Source: Vitellaria paradoxa
Lineage: Eukaryota; Streptophyta; Magnoliopsida; Ericales; Sapotaceae
Length of the DNA stretch: 64,000 nt
Direction: 5' to 3'
NCBI GenBank assembly: GCA_019916065.1
Contig: CM034241.1
Coordinates: forward strand, 5,215,062-5,279,061
The notes under the pieces: model-generated
Seen by the model: the letters and a program-made list of their open reading frames with translations, nothing else
The model's database searches: none
What the model was told of the DNA's origin: nothing
Shown here: in pieces, positions 56,181 to 64,000 of the stretch
Numbering within the stretch: the stretch's first letter is position 1
Layout of the letters: each line of letters starts with the position of its first letter
Translations under genes and position numbers: made by a program

Positions 56181-59100
56181 CTAACCTGACTCTGCTCGCA
56201 TTCCTTGGTCCACTGTTGAATTCCCATTAGCTGTCAAGCCACGGATTTTAACGTCATAATAAACTTCTTCAACTTTACGGAGGTCATACTTCATCCCTGT
56301 TATGGATAAGATTCATGGAAGAACTAAAATTAAATGTAAGAAATACTTAAATTCCTGAAAGCACTATTGCACACAGACTGCATTTTTCCCCATTTTCCTT
56401 TTTGTTCTCAACTTTGAAAGTGTCGCAACTTTTCCTTTCCTTTCCCTTGGGAAGAGCGCGCAATGGACCGTCAGGGTGTGTGTGTTTGGAGTAGAGATTT
56501 GGCGAGGGAAAAGAAAAGGGAAGAGAAAGAGGTAGAGAAAAAGAAAGAAAATATAAAATCTCAGATATGTATCCTTGTCAAAATGAATTAAAAAATTATA
56601 TATAATAATAAAATAAAAAATATTCATCAATAAATTAATTTTTTAATTTCTTAAATTCCATGCATTTTCTCTTTCAGTTTCCATCACAATCCAAATAAGA
56701 GAAAGAATTTTAAATCGAATTTTAAATCCCTATCTTTTTCTTTTTTCTTTAACAAGTTATTGATCCAAACACAGTCGAAAAGAAAAAATTCAGGAAAACA
56801 AAAGGCTTACTAGTAGTCCAGAATAAATGTAATAAACTAGGAACAAGTGTAGGAACAATTATCCCACCATCGAACTTTTTGCGCAAGAAGTCATTCCGGA
56901 GATTCAGCATGCGGAATGCAGCATGAAGATCTGTCAAGAACTTCAACACCTTTCTTGGGCAATCATAATCCCCAGCTGTCACTTGGTTCACCACGTATCT
57001 TGGCTGCAAAACCCGCTCGTTATCTTCCCATTCATCAATAACTAATAAGAGTACAATTGAATGTGCAGATAACCTTCGTATATAAGTTCTATAAAGTTTC
57101 CTTTCCTACTACTTACAAGCAATGCAAATTTATATTTTTTAGCACAATTAGTACTTCCGATTCATCAGAATCTAAAACATCTAGGCACCGTGGGCCACAA
57201 GAAGGCCTTAACAATACTCATTCACTGTAATTTCTTGAAGAAAAAAAGATCCATTCAAGAAAAACCCTTGACCAGTAATTTATAAAAACTATTGGCCATT
57301 ATACTCCAAATCCTGTAAATTAGCATCTGATGTTTATCCTTCCAAATATTGATTTACCAATTTCCTCTTTGACAATTCTTGCTGTTTCATTAACAAATTT
57401 CACCATTTAAAGTTTTCCCACAATATCCAAATCACGATAGTAAACTCTATGTCACGTCACACAAGTGAAAAGCATATACATGTTTACAATAAGCAATACA
57501 GCGACCTGCTTTGTTTTGTGTAGCTTTAAGCATGAACCTTACCAATTCATTGGACATGAAACAAATTCCTGAATAACAAGAAAGGAAATCTCCATCAGTA
57601 CATCTACGAAGAGGATACAGCTGACCAGAATCAGAGATTTAAATAAGGAAATGACAGGCAGCTTAAAATTTTCCTTTAGAAAAAAAAAACATAAACCTCC
57701 GATACAAAGTCCTTTTAAGTTATACCTAGTCCAAAAAAAAGAGGAGAAGAAAGGAAAAAGAATGAAAAAGAGAACAAGTTGATGATAACAAAATTCAAAA
57801 ACAACAGACTTGAAAGGCAGACCAATTGTCAATGGAAGCAAAGTATTGGTAACAAAGCAAAACCAGTAAAATAGCAGTGCCACAAAAGTCCATGCAAACC
57901 CCAGAGAGTCAAATTGAACTACATCAATTTGTTGTATTACCCAAAGTCATGTGCCTAGTGCAAATGCCTTTTTTTTTGGGGGGGGGGGGTAATTACCTAG
58001 TGCAAATGCTATACATTAGAATGGTGACTGACGGCAGTCGACGGCGGTGGGTAGTTATAATTTTTTGTTGGTAGTTATAATTATAACTACTACCAACATT
58101 ATAACTGCCAACAAAAAATTATTGTTACCAAGCATGTTTTCAAGTTTTTTTTTTTTTTCCTACCATGAAAATGAAAACTAAAAATCAAAAACTAAACACA
58201 AATACCAAAAGTGTTTTTTTTTTTTCTACCATGAAAATAAAAACTTAAAATTAAACATAAACACTGAAAACTAGAAGCTTTGTCAAACAGGACCCAACTT
58301 ATCTCATTTTTCATCCCAAAAACTCATTACCACCATAATATGAATCTCCTGCAACAAATGTAGATTGGGAACTTTAGATCACTAACCAATAAGATAGTCT
58401 TCAATGTCCAAGCCAAACTCTGATCTATTCACTGCAAGATTGATCAATAAAAGATATAAGGAAATCAAAAAAAAAAAAAAAAAAGGTAATTCTTGCGATC
58501 TAACCTAATTATGGAATAAAGAAGTTAGCATTGAAGGCCCATGCAGATTCTAAAGGAGATTCCATCAACAGATGACTATGACAAACAAGCACAAGGAGCA
58601 GATGGCAAGCAACTGCAGAATTTACAGAAGTATTCACCCATCAAATAAAGTGGGGGGGGGGGGTGTTACCGTTTCTTCATTGTGTTGAAGAGTTAGATAT
58701 CCTAATCGCAGATGACCATAAGAGTACTTGATCTTATCTAGCCCATTGTATACCTTGTTTCTAGTTCTTTTTTCACTAGTAAATGTAATTTATTAATAAT
58801 ACATCAAGAGGATGCCACCCGTATACAAAAACTTACGAATTCAATTCCATATCATCAATCCAAAGTACGATCCCAATTTTAACGACCTTGATGGCTCCTA
58901 AGCACTAGAGAGATGTGAAACATATGATTGTAGGCATGCTCTGTTCATCTTACTTTCTTGGTTTTGAAAAATCTAAGAACCCATAAGTTTCTCAATCTGG
59001 TAGAAGTCGTAATAAATGGTTTTGATAATGAACACCCTAAAGTTTCTCTTTCTATTAGAAATTGTAAGGAAGAAAGGCAACCTGCTATGCATTTACATAT

Positions 59101-59782
59101 GCAATTAGATAACAAAAGGTCTTCAAAAATTTTGAAGAGGTGAAGTATGACATACCAAAAACTCTGTGGAAGATTCCTGGAAACTAAGAGATTAAAGTGC
59201 TTATGAAGGGGAAATTATCCCTCCAGAGGCAAGAACCACAAAACATTGGGTTGAGGATGAAAATTTTAATTTAAACTTCGAAAATTATTTCAAAAATTTG
59301 ATACCTCAGGCAAATTCCTACGAGTGTGACTAATATTCAAAACAGAACTTCATCCATGTGAAATGGCATGGAACAGCAGGCACAAGCATCTATTTTTTAC
59401 TTGTACATTGATCTTACAGTAAAGCAACAACAAAAATTCTAACATACACTGAAGTTTTTCTTCAGCTTCAGTATGCAAAAGAAGATTCCCTGTCTCTAGC
59501 CAATGCATAAAGCCGAGCAACGAAACTACTGCTTGCATCTCACTCCTCCAATCACCATGATACCTTAACACAAAAAAAATAACAATAATTATTTATTTAT
59601 TTATTCATTTAATTAAAGGACTATCGCAAACAATAAATAGCTGACAGAAGAGTAATTGGTACTAGCTTTCTAATGCCCAGCTCACCTATAATACTGCCGA
59701 GGGCATTCATGAAGAATTTCAGCAAGCCGATGAAAAAGCTCTTTCAGCACACTTAACTGAGCCGTCGCCTTCTCTAAAACCT
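56181..59782 (-). CDS. Translin, last six coding exons (5' part beyond the window)
   Basis: Exons on the minus strand: 59782-59686, 59563-59448, 58431-58387, 57568-57543, 57003-56868, 56296-56181; GT-AG throughout with matching phases. They encode the C-terminal ~178 residues, including AEILHECPRQYYRYHGDWRS, FMHWLETGNLLLHTEAEEKL, FGLDIEDYLIGICFMSNEL, RYVVNQVTAGDYDCPRKVL, DLHAAFRMLNLRNDFLRKKF and MKYDLRKVEEVYYDVKIRGL, ending AESG at TAG 56181. This is the translin fold (all-alpha, octamer-forming), an RNA/ssDNA-binding protein that with TRAX forms the C3PO nuclease complex in other eukaryotes. The exon before 59782 (N-terminal helix with the HQSRP region) is absent up to 64000; a retrotransposon fills the space. 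Exon 57568-57543 is only 26 bases. Whether the 5' exons exist cannot be seen, so the gene could be intact with a very long intron, or broken. Confidence 0.94.
57954..58009 (-). mobile_element. Minimal retroposon tail in a translin intron
   Basis: The insert 57968-57995 (T-run, then a G-run of about 13, then TAATTA) lies between two perfect copies of CCTAGTGCAAATGC (57954-57967 and 57996-58009). On the minus strand it reads TAATTA, C-run, A-tail. Confidence 0.65.
58075..58296 (+). repeat. Short dispersed repeat, copy 2 (relative of 961-1118)
   Basis: Shares TGTTACCAAGCATGTTTTCA (against CGTTACCAAACGTGATTTCA), the following T-run, TTCCTAC, ATGAAAA and the ending TTTGTCAAACAGGACCC. Partly self-duplicated: TACCATGAAAAT occurs twice (about 58162 and 58228). 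It lies within the translin intron between exons 58431-58387 and 57568-57543. Confidence 0.6.
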
Positions 59783-60113
59783 CTAAAGAAAAATACAAGA
59801 ATAGGAAGAATTAATTGTTGCTAACTTAAATTTGTGATTGTTTTCTTGACATATACACAAGCATGTACCAGCATATCAAATGTTTAAAGGGTATTGAATG
59901 TCATGTAAAAATATCTCTGGGGTAGTTCACATAATGGCTAATAAAAGCGGGACATGACAGCAATTTTAATATTATTTTGGAGTTAAGCCTCTCTATCTGT
60001 GATTCTGTGCTCTGTACATAAGTTACACGCGCACACATCTAGACACGAGAACACAACAAAATTCACACAACTTTCCGTGAGGTAATTGTAGAAATCATAA
60101 TACCATGGTTCCC

Positions 60114-60430
60114 TGTTGGAACACAACAAGAACTCACAATAGAAATCTGAACTATAATAGAAACTCTCCAATATGGGCCGGAGATAGGACCGCAATTACA
60201 AATTAATTCACTGCCTAATTCTAATGTCCAACGACTTATTTATAGAAGCTAAGACTTAGACCTGGACTCTCAAAACAAACTCCTTCCTGCACGTAAGGAA
60301 CAATAACAGACTCCTAAACTCAAGTAACACTAAGACACCTAAACTCAAGCAACACTAAGACTCCTAAACTCAAGCAACAACTCCACTTGACTCTCACGTC
60401 AACAACTAAGACTCCTAAATTCAAGCAACA
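60114..60430 (-). repeat. Chromovirus 3' LTR (about 317 bases)
   Basis: On the minus strand it begins TGTTGCTTGAATTTAGGAG and ends GTTGTGTTCCAACA, giving TGTTG...CAACA ends. A TATA box CTATAAATAA lies at 60246-60237. Near its start four to five ~25-base units (AGACTCCTAAACTCAAGCAA on the plus strand, about 60311-60430) form a small tandem array. The inner border could alternatively lie a few bases further in, at TGTGGAG. Its partner LTR is outside the window, so the length is provisional. Confidence 0.65.
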
Positions 60431-60484
60431 AACTCCACATCCTCTGCCACTTACTCCACATCCTCTGCCACTTGAACTGATCCT

Positions 60485-61894
60485 CTAGGTTCTACGCACA
60501 GCACATCCAAATATCTTGGGTTTTTGTTTCCTAATCCTCCGTGGTCTAACATTTGCCGGCCGTGGGACTTCGACCTTGCCCTCAAGGCTGAATTCTGGAA
60601 ATTGATTTCTCATCTGGTTAGTGGATTCCCAAGTGGCTTCTTCCTCAGGCAAGTGTTTCCATTGTATTAACAATTCGGCTTCGAGTCTATTGCCTTGTTT
60701 CACCCACCTAAAATCTTTAACCGCCACCGGCTCAAGCTCAAGAAGACCTTCTTCCGAAACAGGTGGTGCCATGTTCTGTGGAACCTTTCCTTCCTCTATA
60801 CGCTTCTTAAGGCATGAAATATGGAACACTGGATAAACTTTAGACTGCTCTGGTAACTCTAATTTGTATGCTATAGCCCCTATCTTCTCTATGACCCGAT
60901 AGGGTCCAAAGCATTTGTTAGCAAGCTTTTGATTGGCTCGCTTAAACACTGATTGATGTCTAAATGGCTGTAATTTCAAGAAGACCCAATCACCTACCTC
61001 AAAATTCTCATCACGTCGATGGCTATCCGCTTGCTGCTTCATTCGGTTTCTGGCGTTTTCCAAATTCTGTTTTAGACACTTGAGCAGTTCATCCCGATCA
61101 CATAACTCTTTGTCCACTTCTTGCACTACTGCACTGCCAGGCAAATAACTGGTGATCATAGGTGGAGGTCTTCCATACAAGACCTGGAATGGAGTGAGCC
61201 CTATTGCACGGTGGAATGTGGTATTATACCAAAATTTTGCCCATGGAAGATGGCGACTCCATTGCTTCGGGTTTTGACTGGACAAGCAGCGAAGGTACTG
61301 TTCAAGACTTCGGTTCACCACCTTTGTTTGTCCGTCGGTCTCAGGGTGATAGGTAGACGACATTTTGAGCTGTGTTCCTTGCAACTTAAAAAATTCTTGC
61401 CAAAAGTTACTAGTAAACAAAGCATCACGATCACTAAGAATAGTTCGAGGAATACCATGGAGACGAGCCACACTTTCAACGTATACTTCCGCTATTTTTT
61501 TGGCTGTAAATGGGTTATCCACAGCAATGAAATGGGCATATTTCGTTAATCGATCCACCACGACAAGGATGGCATTTCTCCCATTGGAACTCGGCAAGCC
61601 TTCTATAAAGTCCATAGAAACATCCTCCCATACTTGTGATGGCACAGGAAGGGGCTTTAGGAGGCCGGCTGGTGATCGAGAATAAGCTTTATTTCTTTGG
61701 CATATATCGCACGCTGCAACATAATTTTGTACATCCTTTTTGAGCCCATTCCAATGAAAAGCTTGGGCAATCCTTTTCCATGTTCTAAGCACTCCTGAGT
61801 GGCCTCCTATTTTGGTGTCATGGAACTCCTGTAGTAGACGTGACTTTAAGGTTGATCCTAGCAGAATAACTACACATCCTTTGTACCACAGCAA
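60485..61894 (-). pseudogene. Chromovirus integrase plus chromodomain
   Basis: An uninterrupted 469-codon stretch. The zinc-binding HHCC site is visible (His25, His32, Cys62, Cys65, counted from the first Met). The catalytic core keeps the first two acids, Asp95 (MDFIEG) and Asp155 (LSDRD), but the position 36 residues later, where the D,D35E glutamate belongs, is Lys191 (GQTKVVN). The codon (61324-61322) is AAG, one G-to-A change from GAG. A chromodomain-like segment follows near 390-440 (LIQWKHLPEEEATWE). Without the glutamate the integrase should be inactive. A stop separates this frame from the RNase H frame upstream. Confidence 0.9.
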
Positions 61895-61903
61895 GTCATT
61901 TTT

Positions 61904-62751
61904 TCACTCATAAGCAGGCACATTTTGGGGCTCCTCTTCTATGCGATTCCTCATTTCTTGTACCCATAAGCTTTCCAATGATTCCTTTCTTATGTCAGCC
62001 CATATGGTGAACTTTGGCTCAGAGATGGCCCATAAAGTTGGTGACTCAGGTGCCCTGGACAATGAATCTGCAGCACTATTCTCCTTACCAGGTCTGTATA
62101 TGATTTCATACTCATAACCCAGCAACTTGGTAAGCCACTTTTGTGCTCTAGAGTAGAAACTCGTTGCTCCAGGAAAAACCGTAGGCTGCGTTGGTTGGTT
62201 AAGATTTGGAATTTTCTACCCAAGAGATAGGGCCTCCAACACCGAATTGCCTCAATAATTGCAAGCATCTCCTTCGAGTAAATAGGCCATGCCTTCTTTC
62301 TTGGACCCAAAGTTCTGCTTAAATATGCTAATGGCTGACCTCGTTGGGATAGTACAACTCCAATTCCTGCATCCGAAGCATCAGTTTCAATTACAAAAAT
62401 TTCATTAAAATTTGGAATTGCTAATACCGGTGTGTTGGTCATTGCGGACTTGAGCTCTTCAAAGGCCCTTTCTGCTTCCTCACTCCATTGGAATTGTCCC
62501 TTCTTCAATAACTGTGTGAGAGGGGCTGCAATAGTGCCATAGTTGCGCACAAACTTACGGCAGTACCCGGTAAGTCCCCAGAACCCTCGGAGTGCAGTAA
62601 CATTGGTGGGTCTTGGCCAATTCTTCATGGTTGCGATCTTGCTCTCATCCACTTGCACTCCTTCATTGGAGATTAGATGGCCCAAATATGCTACCTTGAC
62701 TTGTCCAAATTCACATTTAGAATGTTTAAGAAAAAATTGCTGGCTTTGCAA
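61904..62751 (-). pseudogene. Chromovirus end of RT and RNase H
   Basis: The first part (62751 leftward) continues the RT thumb/connection ([20 protein letters not shown]), then RNase H with VIETDASDAGIGVVLSQRGQ (first catalytic Asp in TDAS) and the YSKEMLAI glutamate region. Near 62125-62160 the frame shifts; the continuation YEYEIIYRPGKENSAADSLS is in another frame. A TGA near 61905 then ends it. Confidence 0.88.
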
Positions 62752-63260
62752 ATTTTAAAAACGACTCTAATGTGTTCTAAATGTACCTCCCACGAGCGAC
62801 TATATACCAAACTATCATAAAAAAATACAAGAACGAACTTACGTAACAATGGCTTGAAAATAGCATTCATGGTGGCTTGGAATGTTGAAGGCGCATTGCA
62901 AAGCCCAAAAGGCGTAACCAAATACTCGTAATGCGTGTTATGAGTTCGGAACGCCGTTTTGTGCACATCTTCCGGGCAAACTCGGATCTGGTGATATCCA
63001 GCTCTAAGGTCAAGTTTTGTAAAATATTTGGCCCCATGTAGCTCGTCGATCATATCATCCACCGTCGAAATAGGAAAGCGATCCTTAATTGTGGCCTCAT
63101 TTAAAGCTCTATAGTTGGTACAAAAGCGCCAGGAGCCATCTTTTTTCTTAACCAGTAGATGAATGATCCCATTTTTCAACATTTCAGACACTTGTCATTC
63201 GATTTCATCCTTCTGGAAGTGCGCGTATCTGTAAGGGCGGACATTGATGGCCGAGACTCC
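62691..63260 (-). pseudogene. Chromovirus reverse transcriptase, active site altered
   Basis: Recognisable RT blocks: [49 protein letters not shown]. An in-frame TGA lies at 63197-63195, just before this frame opens. The catalytic block, normally (F/Y)-x-D-D in the VLVFFDDILVYS context, reads [12 protein letters not shown]: the first aspartate is Tyr (codon 62819-62817, TAT instead of GAT). The frame is lost around 62745-62760, where RT continues in the next frame. Confidence 0.88.
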
Positions 63261-63274
63261 TTTCAGTGGGATTT

Positions 63275-63619
63275 TGATGAGGACATAATCTAGATTTTTA
63301 TTTCCTTTATTATTATTATTATTTTATTATTTCTATTTTTTATTTTTACTTTATTTTAGGAAGTTTGTTGAGAGTAGAATTTTTAATTTCCTTGTACTCT
63401 TGATTTGATATTATTTTTAACTATCTTTAGAAATTTTAGCCTATTTATAGGATTGGATTGTTAGGGTTTTAGGAGACTTTGGAGATTATTGAATAATATT
63501 GGTGGCTGTGTTTTTCTTTCCCCTCTTTTCTTCTAATTCTTCTTCTCTTCTTCTCTACTTTCTTCTTTCTCTTGCTTTCAATCTATTCTTTCTTTACTTT
63601 CAATTGTTGTGCTGCATCA
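63275..63619. mobile_element. Solo LTR (345 bases) with 5-base target duplication
   Basis: Starts TGATGAGGACATAATC and ends GTGCTGCATCA, i.e. TGATG...CATCA ends. GATTT stands immediately before (63270-63274) and after (63620-63624). The flanks are the two halves of the chromovirus pol frame, which would be contiguous without the insert and one GATTT. On the minus strand the middle carries a TATA-like CCTATAAATAGG and a purine-rich run; on the plus strand CCTATTTATAGG. No internal coding region. It is a Copia- or Gypsy-type LTR of unknown family left after recombination between two LTRs. Confidence 0.92.
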
Positions 63620-64000
63620 GATTTGGTGATCAATTTCTCTGGAGGGAGGTAAGGAACATGGCTCTTCAAAGATTGTAGCAAACTCTTCTAATAGGCTAGC
63701 TATGCTAGGTGGCACCTGAGCTCTTCCTTTTTCAAGTTGGTTGGCCTCTTCGATCAATAATGCAAACAAAATGCCCCCACCATCAAGTTCTTTTTCAAGA
63801 GATTGTACAGTAATCTCTGTTGACGCAGACTCTTTTTTACCATGAAGCACCTTGGACTCCCCTTGCCAACTAAATCTCATTGTCAAGTTGCGCCAATCAC
63901 ACAATACTGGACCCAATTCCGCCAACCACTGTATGCCCAAAACAACATCCAATCCTTGTAATGGAAGAGAAAATAACGTGGCCACAAAAGAGAAACCTTG
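63620..64000 (-). pseudogene. Chromovirus pol, region after the protease (partial)
   Basis: An open minus-strand frame entering from the right edge: LPLQGLDVVLGIQWLAELGP and DWRNLTMRFSWQGE are typical of the segment directly after the retropepsin domain in Ty3/gypsy pol. It ends at the solo-LTR junction in REIDHQI. The protease active site itself is outside the window. Confidence 0.85.

Larger units (their letters stand above)
60114..64000 (-). mobile_element. Degenerate Ty3/gypsy chromovirus (3' LTR, pol; rest beyond the window)
   Basis: Minus-strand order from the right edge: tail of the protease region, reverse transcriptase, RNase H, integrase with C-terminal chromodomain, then the 3' LTR. 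A chromodomain after integrase defines chromoviruses; clade not determined. The copy is dead: stop codons, frame changes and substitutions in two active sites (separate entries). It lies 331 bases beyond translin exon 59782-59686 on the translin 5' side and in the same orientation, so it is inferred to be inside a translin intron. gag and the 5' LTR would lie past 64000. Confidence 0.92.

Noticed and set aside
59641..59661. miR156-like start TGACAGAAGAG
   Set aside because: Only about 12 bases match the mature miRNA and no complementary arm is present nearby.
60485..61894. Treating the 469-codon frame as an active integrase gene
   Set aside because: The frame is open, but the catalytic glutamate is Lys and the rest of pol is broken, so it is listed as a pseudogene.

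Overview
The window is nuclear DNA from a flowering plant, most likely a eudicot. Introns are AT-rich with GT/AG borders. The genes match plant families: SAUR, the HGGG/GDSxG carboxylesterase family, a plant-type adenosine kinase and a mitochondrial NAD-isocitrate dehydrogenase. Intergenic DNA is full of plant transposons (CACTA, hAT-like, tRNA-SINE, a Ty3 chromovirus and a Copia-like LTR). The species cannot be named from the sequence.

Layout. 1-10.9 kb is gene-poor: an A/T-only block, MITE-like repeats, a Copia-like LTR (3527-4347), and a decayed, internally deleted CACTA element (about 5339-9338) that contains seven tandem copies of a 178-base unit. A small proline-rich secreted or membrane protein lies at 10878-11462 (-), with a tandem repeat array in its upstream region. 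13.7-17.4 kb is a tandem duplication of the 5' flank of the next gene. Mitochondrial NAD-isocitrate dehydrogenase occupies 17390-20882 (+, 7 exons) and adenosine kinase 24722-31477 (+, 12 exons). A single-exon gene for a multi-pass membrane protein is at 34774-36213 (+). A secreted-type carboxylesterase is at 41355-42311 (-) and a SAUR protein at 44091-44480 (-). 45-56 kb is repeat-rich: two SINEs with target-site duplications and a 1.17 kb hAT-like element holding a 420-base alternating purine-pyrimidine tract. The last six coding exons of translin are at 56181-59782 (-). A broken Ty3/gypsy chromovirus (60114 to the window end) sits in the translin intron and is itself interrupted by a solo LTR (63275-63619).

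How the genes relate. They are independent housekeeping or plant-family genes and form no operon or biosynthetic cluster: TCA cycle (IDH), adenosine salvage and methyl-cycle support (ADK), RNA binding (translin), auxin response (SAUR), and ester hydrolysis (carboxylesterase). I did not find a convincing new multi-gene system. The unusual content is structural: nested transposition with readable target duplications, a duplicated promoter-plus-ATG block, a duplicated splice acceptor inside IDH, very small SINE-tail insertions, and the 178-base array inside the CACTA element. Exon borders were placed by splice signals plus family homology recalled from knowledge, with no transcript data.
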